64,000 bases of DNA from JAENVT01 sp031430695 (GCA_031430695.1 JANPBZ010000134.1:15767-79766); one strand, 5' to 3'. Shown: positions 7,019 through 15,734, counted from the stretch's first letter. Translations and numbers: made by a program. The notes: a model not told the origin generated them from the sequence alone.

Positions 7019-8254
7019 TCAGGCGATGATCGACTGGTACACGAGCTGCTTGAGTTGGCTGCGGATGGGGTGGGTGCTGCTGGGAAGCAGTTGGGTGAAG
7101 AACTGCACGGTGAGGTCCTGCGCCGGGTCGATCCAGAACGCCGTGCTGGCCGCGCCGCCCCATGCGTACTCGCCGGCGCTTCCCGGCACACGGGCCTTGA
7201 CGGGGTCGATGGTCACGCTGACTCCCAGCCCGAAGCCAACACCATCGAACGTCGTCTCGGCGAACAACGGCCGGCCGAACGCACTGAGGTCGACGCCGCC
7301 CGGCAAGTGGTTGCTGGCCATGTACTTCACGGTGCCCGGAGCCAGGATGCGCACTCCATCGAGCTCGCCGCCGTGCAGCAACATCTGGGTGAAACGGTGG
7401 TAGTCGTGAGCAGTGCTCACCAGCCCACCGCCGCCGCCGTGCGCCTTCGGTTCGCGCAGCGTGTCGCGGTCCATGGCTTCCATGCGCACCGCCTTGCGCG
7501 TCTGCGGATCCGCGCCGTACAACGTGGCGAGGCGAGGAGCGTGCTCTTCGTCGACGAACCAGGTGGTCTCGTGCATGCCCAGTGGCTCCAACAGCCGGGT
7601 GCGCATGAGCTGATCGAGGCGTTGGCCGGTGATGACTTCCAACACCCGGCCGAGCACGTCGAGACCGACCGAGTAGTTCCACTCGGTGCCAGGTTGGAAC
7701 AGCAGTGGCAGCGCCGCCCACCTGTCGACGATTGCCTCGAGATCGAGGTCGCGGGGCATACCCCATTCGAAACCGGCCTTGCGATACATGGCGTCGACCG
7801 GATGGGCGAACATGAACCCGTAGGTCAGCCCGCTGGTGTGCGCGAACAGATGCCACAAGCGCATCTTCTCGACGACCGGATCCAAGATCGGTGACGTCGA
7901 GCTACCCGCCCGCCACACCCGCTGATGCCTGAACGCTGGGATGTATCGGTACACCGGGTCGTTCAACTCGAAGGCACCCTCTTCCCACAGCTGTAATGCC
8001 AGCACGGCGGTGATGGGCTTGGTCATCGAGAAGATGCGCCACAAGGTGTCGGTCTCGACCGCGGCCGCGGCCTCGATGTCGCGATGGCCGTAGGACGACA
8101 GGTGCACGATCTTGCCGCGCCGGCTGACGCTGATCAGCCAGCCCGGCAGCCTCCCATCGTCGACGTACTTGCGGAAGTGGGTGTCGATGCGGGCGAGTCG
8201 CTCGGCCGAGATCCCGACATCGGTTGGGTCGCCTTCGATCTCAAGTGTTGCCAT
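7019..8254 (-). CDS. serine hydrolase of the class C beta-lactamase family
   Basis: 411 residues. The active-site SxxK is SMTK (Ser76, Lys79). The Tyr of the second motif is Tyr194 in NYSVG, and a Gly-rich HGGGGG/WGGAAST region stands where the third motif lies. This pattern is typical of EstB-like esterases and other penicillin-binding-protein-fold hydrolases that are mostly not antibiotic-resistance enzymes. There is no signal peptide, which favours a cytoplasmic esterase or lactonase. ATG 8254 (MATLEIEG) is preferred over an upstream ATG at 8278. It lies in a minus-strand run with the HNH and dioxygenase genes upstream (47-base gap) and the LLM oxidoreductase downstream. Substrate unknown. 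Confidence 0.9.
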   Translation of the reverse strand: MATLEIEGDPTDVGISAERLARIDTHFRKYVDDGRLPGWLISVSRRGKIVHLSSYGHRDIEAAAAVETDTLWRIFSMTKPITAVLALQLWEEGAFELNDPVYRYIPAFRHQRVWRAGSSTSPILDPVVEKMRLWHLFAHTSGLTYGFMFAHPVDAMYRKAGFEWGMPRDLDLEAIVDRWAALPLLFQPGTEWNYSVGLDVLGRVLEVITGQRLDQLMRTRLLEPLGMHETTWFVDEEHAPRLATLYGADPQTRKAVRMEAMDRDTLREPKAHGGGGGLVSTAHDYHRFTQMLLHGGELDGVRILAPGTVKYMASNHLPGGVDLSAFGRPLFAETTFDGVGFGLGVSVTIDPVKARVPGSAGEYAWGGAASTAFWIDPAQDLTVQFFTQLLPSSTHPIRSQLKQLVYQSIIA

Positions 8255-8301
8255 CGGGATCGACGATACGACGATCACCGACTGGTGCGTGGTGTCGGGC
8301 G

Positions 8302-8790
8302 CTACGGATCAGGTACCTTCGGCCGCCCGGCCGAACCAGGCGCAGCAGTCGAGATTCGTCGCAACCACACCGCCACCGGTCCTGCCGGATCCTCGACGTA
8401 CCACGACTCCCATCCACCTGGGACGAAGCCTTCGGCGCGCTCGACCACCCACGTCGCGGCCTCGGCTGCGAGGGTCGCCAGCGGCGCCATTGCCACCACC
8501 TCAGCAGCGCCGGGTCGTGGTGCCAGGCGGGCAAGGGTGGTCCACAGGTTGGTGGTCATCAGCATTGGCCATGCGCTCGGCCAGTCGAGTTCGGGCAGAT
8601 GGCTGCCGCGCCGGTTGTTGCAGCGGCGATGAGCAAGGCGCAGGTTGGCCATGTCGGGCGAGCCACCCCTCGACCGCGGCACGAGATGGTCGATGGTTGC
8701 CTGCCAGGGTCCGATCGCTGCGGCGTCGATGGCATCGCCGCACAACCAGCACCACCAACCATCACGCTCGGCGAGACGGGAGAGTTGCAT
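8302..8790 (-). CDS. HNH endonuclease-domain protein
   Basis: 162 residues. The N-terminal half is an HNH module: a zinc Cys pair in WCWLCG (about 14-19), the catalytic IDHLVPRSRGG (about 33-43) and a second half NLRLAHRRCNNRRG with His and Cys. The C-terminal half (about 70-162) is unassigned, Trp- and Ala-rich, with no clear fold. The ATG overlaps the stop of the dioxygenase gene by 29 bases, so expression is coupled. Such small single-domain HNH proteins are common in Actinobacteria, and their targets are generally unknown. Confidence 0.8.
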   Translation of the reverse strand: MQLSRLAERDGWWCWLCGDAIDAAAIGPWQATIDHLVPRSRGGSPDMANLRLAHRRCNNRRGSHLPELDWPSAWPMLMTTNLWTTLARLAPRPGAAEVVAMAPLATLAAEAATWVVERAEGFVPGGWESWYVEDPAGPVAVWLRRISTAAPGSAGRPKVPDP

Positions 8791-9661
8791 CGCTCAGGCC
8801 GGCGGCGCGGTAGGGGGCCATGTCGATGTCTGGGTAGCGCACTTCCATGTTGGCGATGGTCTGGTCGGTCCAGTAAGGGTGGCCGGGTGCTGGGATGTCG
8901 AGCAGAGTGCGTGTGCCAGGTTCGACGTTGGTGACGAACTCGATCATCTCGGGACGGTTCCCGAGGTGTCCGAACGCGTGCTTGTTGGTCCAGTTGGCGT
9001 CGGCTGCCTTGTAGTCGGCGAGGACCGTGAAGCGTGACGCATTCGCTCCAGTCATCGACGTTGCCCTGTGGAACACTTCGGTCGAATACACCAGCGTGGT
9101 GCCGGCCTTGCCGCAGGCCAGCACTTCGCGGTCGCGTAGATCGCCTGGCTCGGTTCGTCGCTGACCGAGGGGAATATGGGCCGAGTACCGCTTCGGCACC
9201 GCAGCCGTTGCCCCGTTGTCCTCGTCGACATCGCACAGGTAGGTGAAGGTCGTGACCTGCATCCAACGTCGCTTCTCGCTCGGCACCACCAATGTGTGGT
9301 TGCCGAAGTCGCGGTGATGGTGCTGGTCGTAGTTGACGTTGCCTGCGTACTTGGCCCAGAGTTCGCCCTTGTACAACCTGACGTCGTCGACGCCCAGGAT
9401 TTGACGCACGATCGCCAAGATGCGCGGGTGGGCGACCAATCGGTTGAGGTCAGGCGAGATCCACGGAAAGTTGATGAGGCCCGAGAACGGAGTGCTGGTC
9501 AGTTCGGCGAACGCTTCCGGCTCGGCGAAGTAGTCCGTTGGCGAAGGAACGTTCTGCCAAACGCCTGCCTGCAGGGTGGCCACTTCGTCCGCATTCAGCA
9601 CGTCGGGCACCAGCACGAATCCGTCGGTGTGGAAGCAGTCCAGCTGTTGCTCGGTCAGCAC
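8762..9661 (-). CDS. phytanoyl-CoA dioxygenase (PhyH) family Fe(II)/2-oxoglutarate oxygenase
   Basis: 299 residues, the usual length. The N-terminus QQLDCFHTDGFVLVPDVL is characteristic of PhyH. The iron triad can be read as His and Asp in QHHHRDFG (about 128-135) and a distal His in EVFHRATS (about 212), followed by an Arg (SRFTVL) suited to bind 2-oxoglutarate. The family hydroxylates varied lipids and secondary metabolites; substrate unknown. The GTG start at 9661 is used; the upstream ATG is out of frame. It is the first gene of the minus-strand run, and its promoter must lie in or beyond the long inverted repeat at 9708-9861. Confidence 0.88.
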   Translation of the reverse strand: MLTEQQLDCFHTDGFVLVPDVLNADEVATLQAGVWQNVPSPTDYFAEPEAFAELTSTPFSGLINFPWISPDLNRLVAHPRILAIVRQILGVDDVRLYKGELWAKYAGNVNYDQHHHRDFGNHTLVVPSEKRRWMQVTTFTYLCDVDEDNGATAAVPKRYSAHIPLGQRRTEPGDLRDREVLACGKAGTTLVYSTEVFHRATSMTGANASRFTVLADYKAADANWTNKHAFGHLGNRPEMIEFVTNVEPGTRTLLDIPAPGHPYWTDQTIANMEVRYPDIDMAPYRAAGLSDATLPSRRA

Positions 9662-9707
9662 CTGCGCATTGTCGCACTTCCCGGGGTCCGACCACCCGGC
9701 ATCCCCA

Positions 9708-9861
9708 CCCCTCCCGAATCGTCAGTGACGAAACCAGCCCGGCGACATTCCTGGATCTGGGCGCCAAACTCGTGCGCTCGTGCTGGCATTTGGGATGTAG
9801 TGGCGCCCAGATCGCCGGACCCGCCGCGACCCGAGTTTCGTCACTGACGATTCGGAAGGGG
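9708..9861. repeat. long interrupted inverted repeat (cruciform-forming element) between phyH and dnaK
   Basis: The outer arms share about 27 bases: 9708-9734 against 9835-9861, near-perfect and containing CCGAATCGTCAGTGACGAAA on the left. A second inner arm pair is exact over 13 bases: GATCTGGGCGCCA (9754-9766) against TGGCGCCCAGATC (9801-9813), with a shorter CCGGCGA/TCGCCGG pair between. Each outer arm also contains its own dyad TCGTCA-N-TGACGA (9719-9731 and 9838-9850). Nothing here is coding. It could be a MITE-like remnant, paired operators or a bidirectional terminator; sequence alone does not decide. Confidence 0.7.
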
Positions 9862-9904
9862 TCTGGTTGGCAAGTACTCGTCCGCCCTCGGAGCCCAACC
9901 TTCC

Positions 9905-9931
9905 AAACTTGAGTCATATCGACTCAAGTTT
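9905..9931. promoter_or_regulatory. HAIR operator 1 (HspR-binding inverted repeat)
   Basis: CTTGAGT-N7-ACTCAAG at 9908-9928 is a perfect match to the HspR-associated inverted repeat. The dyad extends to AAACTTGAGT/ACTCAAGTTT. It lies upstream of dnaK, and hspR is the last gene of the same operon, giving the known negative feedback loop. Confidence 0.92.
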
Positions 9932-9944
9932 TCGTCGGTCGATG

Positions 9945-9974
9945 TTGCGCGGCCCTACCGTGGAGCCGTAAACT
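9945..9974 (+). promoter_or_regulatory. candidate dnaK promoter between the HAIR operators
   Basis: TTGCGC (9945-9950) and TAAACT (9969-9974) are separated by 18 bases, an acceptable vegetative sigma-factor arrangement. The -10 element overlaps the left arm of HAIR operator 2, so HspR bound there would block RNA polymerase. Assignment by eye only. Confidence 0.45.
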
Positions 9975-9996
9975 TGCGTCACGTTCACTCAAGTTT
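9970..9996. promoter_or_regulatory. HAIR operator 2 (one mismatch)
   Basis: CTTGCGT-N7-ACTCAAG at 9973-9993 differs from the HAIR consensus at one base, and the arms extend to AAACTTGCGT/ACTCAAGTTT. It starts 65 bp after operator 1 (about six helical turns), which would suit co-operative HspR binding on one DNA face. Confidence 0.88.
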
Positions 9997-10039
9997 GAGC
10001 CGTCCACCCCCAATTGTTTGCATCGAAGGAGTCACCCCC

Positions 10040-11878
10040 ATGGCCAAGGCAGTCGGAATCGACCTCGGCACCACCAACTCTGTCGTCGCCGTACTCGAAG
10101 GTGGCGACCCGGTCGTCATCCCCAACTCCGAGGGCGCCCGCACCACCCCATCGGTCGTGGCATTCTCGAAAGCCGGTGAGGTGCTGGTCGGCGAAGTTGC
10201 CAAGCGCCAGGCGATCACCAACTCCGACCGCACGTTCCGCAGCATCAAGCGGCACATGGGCGAGTCGTGGAAGAGCCCCGACATCGACGGCAAGCAGTAC
10301 ACGCCGCAAGAGATCAGCGCTCGCACCCTGATGAAGCTGAAGCGCGACGCCGAGGCGTACCTCGGCGACACCGTCACCCAGGCCGTCATCACCGTGCCTG
10401 CCTACTTCGACGACGCCCAGCGCACCGCCACCAAGGAAGCCGGCGCGATCGCCGGCCTCGAGGTGCTGCGAATCATCAACGAGCCGACCGCAGCTGCGCT
10501 CGCCTACGGCCTCGACAAGGGCGCCGAGGACGAGAAGGTCCTGGTGTTCGACCTCGGCGGCGGCACCTTCGACGTGTCGGTGCTCGAGATCGGCGACGGC
10601 GTGTTCGAGGTCAAGAGCACCCACGGCGACACCCACCTCGGTGGAGACGACTGGGATCAGCGGATCATCGATTGGCTCGTGCAGCAGTTCAAGTCGGCGC
10701 ATGGCGTCGATCTGGCTGCCGACCGCATGGCCGGGCAGCGCCTGAAGGAGGCTGCAGAGAAGGCCAAGATCGAGCTCAGCCAGGTGCAACAGACGCAGAT
10801 CAACCTGCCGTTCATCACCGCGACCGCCGAAGGACCACTGCACCTCGACGAGTCGCTGACACGCGCCAAGTTCCAAGAGATGACGGCTGACCTCATGGAG
10901 CGTTGCCGCATCCCGTTCGAGCAGGCATTGAAAGATGCCGGCATCAGCAAGGGCGAGCTCAACCACGTCATCCTGGTCGGCGGGTCCACGCGCATGCCGG
11001 CTGTTGTCGATCTGGTGGTCAGCCTCGCCGGCAAGGAGCCCAACAAGAGCGTCAACCCCGACGAAGTGGTCGCGGTCGGTGCGGCGGTTCAGGCCGGTGT
11101 TCTGCGCGGCGACGTCAAGGACGTGTTGCTGCTCGACGTCACCCCATTGAGCCTCGGCATCGAGACCAAGGGCGGCGTGATGTCCAAGTTGATCGAGCGC
11201 AACACCACCATCCCGACCAAGCGCACCGAGGTGTTCACGACGGCCGACGACATGCAGCCAAGCGTGGAGATCCACGTGCTGCAGGGCGAGCGGGAGATGG
11301 CCGGGTACAACAAGACGCTCGGCAAGTTCCAGCTGGTCGATCTGCCGCCGGCTCCCCGCGGAGTACCGCAGATCGAGGTCACGTTCGACATCGACGCCAA
11401 CGGCATCGTGCACGTCAGCGCCAAGGATCGCGCCACGGGCAAAGAACAGTCGATGACCATCACCGGTCAATCGACACTCGACAAGAAGGACATCGACCAG
11501 ATGATCCGCGATGCCGAGGCACATGCCGAAGACGACCGCAAGCGTCGCGAAGAGGCCGAGATTCGCAACAACGCCGACTCGCTCGTGTACCAGATGGAGA
11601 AAGTCCTTCGCGACAATGCCGACAAGGTGGACGACGCCGAGAAGGCCACGGTCGAAGGTCCGTTGGCCGAACTGAAGACCGCGCTCGCCGGCAACGACAT
11701 GGACACGATCCGTTCAGCACACGAGAAGCTGATGACAGCCAGCCAGGCATTCAGTCAGAAGCTGTACGAGTCGGCTGCTCGCGACGAGAACGCTGCCGGA
11801 ACATCGGCATCGGGCCAGACGGGCGAGTCGAGTAGCGACGATGACATCGTCGACGCGGAGATCGTGGACGAAGCGTGA
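10040..11878 (+). CDS. dnaK: molecular chaperone DnaK (Hsp70)
   Basis: 612 residues, full length. ATP-dependent chaperone for nascent and stress-denatured proteins. The nucleotide domain begins GIDLGTTNS, with PAYFDDAQR (about 138), VFDLGGGTFDVS (about 169-180) and ILVGGSTRMP (about 313). The substrate domain shows DVTPLSLGIE and the peptide-binding beta region QPSVEIHVLQGERE. The C-terminal lid ends in the acidic tail DDDIVDAEIVDEA, close to the EEVD-like DnaK ending. GAAGGA lies 11 bases before the ATG. First gene of the operon dnaK-grpE-dnaJ-hspR and controlled by two HAIR operators. Confidence 0.98.
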   Translation: MAKAVGIDLGTTNSVVAVLEGGDPVVIPNSEGARTTPSVVAFSKAGEVLVGEVAKRQAITNSDRTFRSIKRHMGESWKSPDIDGKQYTPQEISARTLMKLKRDAEAYLGDTVTQAVITVPAYFDDAQRTATKEAGAIAGLEVLRIINEPTAAALAYGLDKGAEDEKVLVFDLGGGTFDVSVLEIGDGVFEVKSTHGDTHLGGDDWDQRIIDWLVQQFKSAHGVDLAADRMAGQRLKEAAEKAKIELSQVQQTQINLPFITATAEGPLHLDESLTRAKFQEMTADLMERCRIPFEQALKDAGISKGELNHVILVGGSTRMPAVVDLVVSLAGKEPNKSVNPDEVVAVGAAVQAGVLRGDVKDVLLLDVTPLSLGIETKGGVMSKLIERNTTIPTKRTEVFTTADDMQPSVEIHVLQGEREMAGYNKTLGKFQLVDLPPAPRGVPQIEVTFDIDANGIVHVSAKDRATGKEQSMTITGQSTLDKKDIDQMIRDAEAHAEDDRKRREEAEIRNNADSLVYQMEKVLRDNADKVDDAEKATVEGPLAELKTALAGNDMDTIRSAHEKLMTASQAFSQKLYESAARDENAAGTSASGQTGESSSDDDIVDAEIVDEA

Positions 11879-12384
11879 GCGACGTCGGTCCCTCTCAGTC
11901 AGCGACGGATCCCGTCACCGGAGTAGAACCGGCGGAGGCCCCCGTCGATGAAATCGAATCCATCGTTCTGACCGACCTGGAAGTTGTCACCGCCGAGCGC
12001 GATGAGTGGATGGATCGCGCTCAGCGAATAGCAGCCGATTTCGAGAACTATCGACGTCGGTTGTCGACGCAGCGCTCCGACGACATCGACCGGGCGACCG
12101 GGCGTTTGGCCGAGGCCATGCTGCCTGTGCTCGACGCCTGCGAGGCCGCGTTCTTGCAGCATCCCGCGGAGATCGAGCCGCTCTTCAACCTGATGCTCAG
12201 CGAATTGAAGAAGCAAGGCCTCGAGTCGATGAACCTGCATGAGCAGCCGTTCGACCCTCATCTTGCCGACGCCGTCTTGCACGAGCCGGGCGAGGGCGAG
12301 CCGGTCGTCAGCGAAGTGCTGCGCTCCGGCTACATGTGGAACGGGAAGGTCCTGCGACCGGCAATGGTCAAGGTCCGCGGCTGA
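11875..12384 (+). CDS. grpE: nucleotide exchange factor GrpE
   Basis: 169 residues. GrpE releases ADP from DnaK. An acidic, disordered N-terminus (about 1-35) precedes the long helix with RDEWMDRAQRIAADFENYRRR (the first 20 residues from position 39), the usual GrpE coiled-coil region. The beta domain has QPFDPHLADAVLHEPG and ends with GYMWNGKVLRPAMVKV, the normal C-terminal block. The GTG start overlaps the dnaK stop by four bases, indicating translational coupling. Confidence 0.96.
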   Translation: MSDVGPSQSATDPVTGVEPAEAPVDEIESIVLTDLEVVTAERDEWMDRAQRIAADFENYRRRLSTQRSDDIDRATGRLAEAMLPVLDACEAAFLQHPAEIEPLFNLMLSELKKQGLESMNLHEQPFDPHLADAVLHEPGEGEPVVSEVLRSGYMWNGKVLRPAMVKVRG

Positions 12385-12427
12385 CACGCCCGAGTGGCTA
12401 GGCACGACGTAGAGGAGGTGATGAGCG

Positions 12428-13549
12428 GTGGCAGCACAGCGTGAGTGGTATGAGAAGGACTACTACAAGGTGCTCGGTGTCAGCGACGACGCCACCCCGA
12501 AAGACATCACCAAGGCCTATCGAAAGCTGGCCCGCGGCAGCCATCCCGATACCCATCCAGGCGACGACGCGGCCGAGGAGCGCTTCAAGGAGGTCAGCGG
12601 GGCCTATGACGTGCTGGGCGACGAAGCCAAGCGCAAGGAGTACGACGAGGTCCGCAAGCTCGGCCCGATCGGCGGGTTCCAAGGCGGCGGTCCCGGCGGG
12701 CAGGCGGGCTACAACTTCAACGTCGGCAGCGACGGTCTCGGCGACATCTTGGGGCAGATGTTCGGCCGCGGGCGGCGCGGCGGTGGACCTTCTGCGGCCG
12801 CCGGCCCACAGCGCGGCGCCGATGTGGAGGCGACACTCAATCTCGATTTCGCCGATGCGGTGAAAGGCCTCACCACCACCTTGTACCTCACCAGCGACGC
12901 GCAGTGCAGCACCTGCCACGGCAGCGGCGCCAAACCCGGTACACAGCCCACGGTCTGTTCGCAGTGCGGTGGGCGTGGCGTCGTCGACGACAATCAGGGG
13001 CTGTTCTCGTTCTCGTCGCCGTGCCGTGCCTGCGGTGGCCGTGGTGTGGTGGTCACCGACCCATGTCCGACGTGTCGGGGGTCCGGCAGCGAACGCCGCC
13101 CGCGCGAAGTGCAGGCGCGGATTCCAGCCGGTGTTGCCGATGGGCAGAAGATCCGCCTGAAGGGCCGCGGAGCGCCAGGTCGAAACGGCGGTCCGCCGGG
13201 CGACCTGATCGTCGAGTGCCACGTTGCCGGCCACCGCCTGTTCGGACGCGACGGCAACAACCTCACGGTCAAGGTGCCGATCACGTTTGCCGAGGCGACG
13301 CTCGGTGGCGACGTCGACGTGCCAACGCTCGATGGCCCGCGGGTCATGCTGCGATTGCGGCCCGGCACACCCTCTGGCTCGCGTCATCGAGTGAAGGGCA
13401 AGGGCATCGTGACCAACAAAGCGACCGGCGACTTGATCGTGACGGTCGACGTCGAGGTGCCCACTCATCTCTCCGACGAACAACGCACGGCCGTCGAGGC
13501 ACTCGCCGCGGCGACTACCGTTTCACCAAGGACTCGATTGGAGTCATGA
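12428..13549 (+). CDS. dnaJ: co-chaperone DnaJ (Hsp40)
   Basis: 373 residues. The J-domain (about 8-75) contains the HPD signature in SHPDTHPGD, which stimulates DnaK ATPase. A Gly-rich linker (about 80-125) follows. The zinc region has all four repeats: CSTCHGSG, CSQCGGRG, CRACGGRG and CPTCRGSG (about 160-222). The C-terminal substrate domain includes DLIVECHVAGHRLFGRDGNN. Translation starts at GTG 12428; a strong GAGGAGGTG site lies just upstream. It overlaps hspR by four bases (ATGA), so the regulator is translated in step with DnaJ. Confidence 0.97.
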   Translation: MAAQREWYEKDYYKVLGVSDDATPKDITKAYRKLARGSHPDTHPGDDAAEERFKEVSGAYDVLGDEAKRKEYDEVRKLGPIGGFQGGGPGGQAGYNFNVGSDGLGDILGQMFGRGRRGGGPSAAAGPQRGADVEATLNLDFADAVKGLTTTLYLTSDAQCSTCHGSGAKPGTQPTVCSQCGGRGVVDDNQGLFSFSSPCRACGGRGVVVTDPCPTCRGSGSERRPREVQARIPAGVADGQKIRLKGRGAPGRNGGPPGDLIVECHVAGHRLFGRDGNNLTVKVPITFAEATLGGDVDVPTLDGPRVMLRLRPGTPSGSRHRVKGKGIVTNKATGDLIVTVDVEVPTHLSDEQRTAVEALAAATTVSPRTRLES

Positions 13550-13941
13550 CCATGCGATCTCAACATCACGCCGTCTACGTCATCTCGGTTGCCGCCGAGT
13601 TAGCGGGCATGCATCCACAGACGTTGCGGATCTACGAACGACGCGGGCTGGTGCAGCCGGCGCGCACCCAAGGTGGCAACCGCCGCTACAGCGACGTCGA
13701 CATCGAATGCCTGCGGCGCATCAGCGAACTGGCCGCTGAAGGTATGAATCTCGAGGGCATCCGTCGCGTGATGCAACTCGAGGTCGAGAACGAGCAGTTA
13801 CGCGCCGAGAACGCCGAACTGCGTCAAGTGGCATCGTCGGCGTTGGCCGAAGCCGATCGCCGGCCGCCGCGTCGCGATCTCGTTCCGCTGCACCAGGAGG
13901 TCTCGGTGTTCGGCGGATCACGCCTCGGTCGCTCGAGCTAA
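13546..13941 (+). CDS. hspR: heat-shock repressor HspR (MerR family)
   Basis: 131 residues. The MerR-type winged helix (about 8-78) includes YVISVAAELAGMHPQTLRIY and the wing RRGLVQPARTQGGNRRYS, the standard HspR form. A coiled coil follows (about 85-115, LEVENEQLRAENAEL), then a basic tail. HspR with DnaK as co-repressor binds HAIR sites, and two such sites sit upstream of dnaK. ATG 13546 overlaps the dnaJ stop and has GGAG upstream; ATG 13552 is an alternative two codons later. Confidence 0.95.
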   Translation: MTMRSQHHAVYVISVAAELAGMHPQTLRIYERRGLVQPARTQGGNRRYSDVDIECLRRISELAAEGMNLEGIRRVMQLEVENEQLRAENAELRQVASSALAEADRRPPRRDLVPLHQEVSVFGGSRLGRSS

Positions 13942-14034
13942 CACCGACGCGGCGATCGACGCGCGACGCGTCGGCTCGCCAGAGCCAGTCGAATGACCTT
14001 GTGAGTCACGTGTCCGTCGGAGCACTATTCAGCC

Positions 14035-14198
14035 ATGCGCCGTGTGGTCCCGATGGTTGTCGCCCTGATTGCGTCTGGCACGGGTTGCGGCACTTCAGGC
14101 GAGATGTGTACGGAGACAGCTTCCGCGTGAGGTTCAGCGCGACCACGGCCGACGGTGAAGTTCCTGCGACCACGGGTGAGATAGAGATGGTCGAATGA
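14035..14198 (+). pseudogene. possible frameshifted small exported protein in the hspR-hydrolase gap
   Basis: The 13942-14345 gap holds no clear gene. ATG 14035 opens a 31-codon frame with a signal-like start (RRVVPMVVALIAS) followed by GTGC, ending at 14130. A second frame runs on to 14198 (VRFSATTADGEVPATTGE). Joined by a one-base shift they would give a roughly 53-residue exported peptide. The lipobox is poor (no Leu at -3) and there is no good ribosome site, so this may be chance. Confidence 0.2.
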
Positions 14199-14345
14199 GC
14201 CCTGAGGTGCCGGTGGCGCTCGTCGCGCTTGGTTCGTGTTGCTCTGCCCCGGCGAGTCCTTGCGCTCACGCGCTGGACGGGGCAATCTGGGCGCGTGCGG
14301 GTGGCGGCGTCGATGGCGTCGACATCCTGAGATGAGGAGACCACC

Positions 14346-14921
14346 ATGACCAGCCTGAGTGACCGCCACAACACCGCCCTGTTGGTCGTGGACGTGCAGA
14401 ACAACGTGGTGGCCAACGCCCACCAACGCGACGAGGTGATCGCGAACATCAACACGCTGGTCGCCAGAGCCCGCGCCCAGCAGGTGCCGGTGATCTGGGT
14501 CCAGCACGCCGATGACGATCTCCCCCACGGCAGCGATGGATGGCAGTACGTGCCCGAGCTGCAGCGCCTGGAATCCGAGCCGCTGGTGCACAAGCGGTAC
14601 GGCGATTCCTTCGAGGACACCACCCTGGAGTCCGAACTCGCACAACGCGGCGTCGGTCGGCTCGTCGTCACCGGCGCACAGACCGACGCCTGCATCCGAG
14701 CGACGCTTCACGGTGCGTTCACTCGCGGCTACGACACGCTCCTCGTCAGTGACGCCCATACGACCGAGGACTTGTCCGAGTACGGCCTGCCACCGGCCGA
14801 CAAGGTGATCGCTCACACCAACATGTACTGGACTTGGCAGGCGGGCCCTGGGCGTACCGCCAGCGTGGTCGAGACCTCTGATGTCAGCTTCGACGGAGAC
14901 GAAGCTCAACAGTCACGGTAA
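14346..14921 (+). CDS. isochorismatase-family cysteine hydrolase
   Basis: 191 residues. The catalytic triad of the family is readable as Asp16 in LLVVDVQN, Lys83 in VHKRYGDSF and Cys116 in TDACIRAT, preceded by VVTGAQ with the usual turn before the nucleophile. Members hydrolyse amides or vinyl ethers (nicotinamide, N-carbamoylsarcosine, isochorismate). The substrate pocket does not identify which. A strong GAGGAG lies 6 bases before the ATG. It stands alone between hspR and the convergent SWIM gene. Confidence 0.9.
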   Translation: MTSLSDRHNTALLVVDVQNNVVANAHQRDEVIANINTLVARARAQQVPVIWVQHADDDLPHGSDGWQYVPELQRLESEPLVHKRYGDSFEDTTLESELAQRGVGRLVVTGAQTDACIRATLHGAFTRGYDTLLVSDAHTTEDLSEYGLPPADKVIAHTNMYWTWQAGPGRTASVVETSDVSFDGDEAQQSR

Positions 14922-15008
14922 CAATCGCGCCCGACCAGTCGCCTGCTTGGGCGCGGGCCCGCCTACAGCGCGCGAACGTTCGTGGTCACAGCACTAGCCC
15001 GAGGACGA

Positions 15009-15734
15009 TCACCGAGCTGAGTCGCTGTCAGCGCTGTATCGGCTGAGCACCTGCCATGCGGAGCGGATCACGTCGGCAACATTGGTGCGATCCAGTTGCA
15101 TCGTCGGCAGCGGCAACGGCTCGCTTGTCACCTTGATGTTGGGCGTCGCCAGGTCATCGCCGGCGAACTCGTGCCATTCGGGGGTGTCGAACGGCGAAGG
15201 CGGTGGAGCAGGTGGAACAAGGCGCAGATGCCGATCGGTACGGGCCCGTGAACCGACCTTCGTGCGCCGAGTGTCGTCGACATCGCCGCATCGCCACGTT
15301 GCCAGCAACTCGGGTCGCGTCGCCAGCTCGGCGGCGAGTGCCAGAAGCGCCGCGACCCCGTGTTTGCACGGGTCATCCCAGTCGGGGCAGGTGCACGAGC
15401 AGAGCAGTTCCTCGCCGCGCGGGATCAGCCGTGCAACGTGTGCTCGCTCGGGCACCTGGCCGAGATCGTCGGGACGGGCCACGGTCTCGACGGTGATCGT
15501 GACGTGGTATGGCTCGGGTCGCCCGCCGACGACGGTTGCCAGCAGCACGCCCTCGGACAGTTCGAGCCGACCGACGGCGTTGTCGGCGAGGTAGGCCTTG
15601 CCTCGTCGAAACCGTTGCGGATCAGCAAGCCCGGCAGCCGTCACTGACAACAACGAGGCTGCAAGTCGGCCCGCCGGCGTCGGCTCGCGCCGCGCTGACA
15701 CCGACGCCGGTGTTGGCGTGATGACGATGCTCAC
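15009..15734 (-). CDS. SWIM zinc-finger protein, partner of SNF2 helicase
   Basis: 241 residues. The SWIM motif CxCx(n)CxH is visible as CSCTCPDWDDPCKHG at about residues 110-124, a zinc module thought to bind DNA or protein. Upstream is a QRFRRGKAYLADNAV segment typical of SWIM proteins paired with SNF2 ATPases. The C-terminal ~90 residues are Pro/Asp-rich and unassigned. The GTG start overlaps the helicase stop by four bases (GTGA), so the two are coupled and probably form one complex. The biological role of such bacterial pairs is not established. Confidence 0.85.
   Translation of the reverse strand: MSIVITPTPASVSARREPTPAGRLAASLLSVTAAGLADPQRFRRGKAYLADNAVGRLELSEGVLLATVVGGRPEPYHVTITVETVARPDDLGQVPERAHVARLIPRGEELLCSCTCPDWDDPCKHGVAALLALAAELATRPELLATWRCGDVDDTRRTKVGSRARTDRHLRLVPPAPPPSPFDTPEWHEFAGDDLATPNIKVTSEPLPLPTMQLDRTNVADVIRSAWQVLSRYSADSDSAR

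Noticed and set aside
14001..14198. 65-codon plus-strand frame as an intact gene
   Set aside because: No ribosome site, atypical composition and no recognisable family. At best part of a frameshifted small exported protein.
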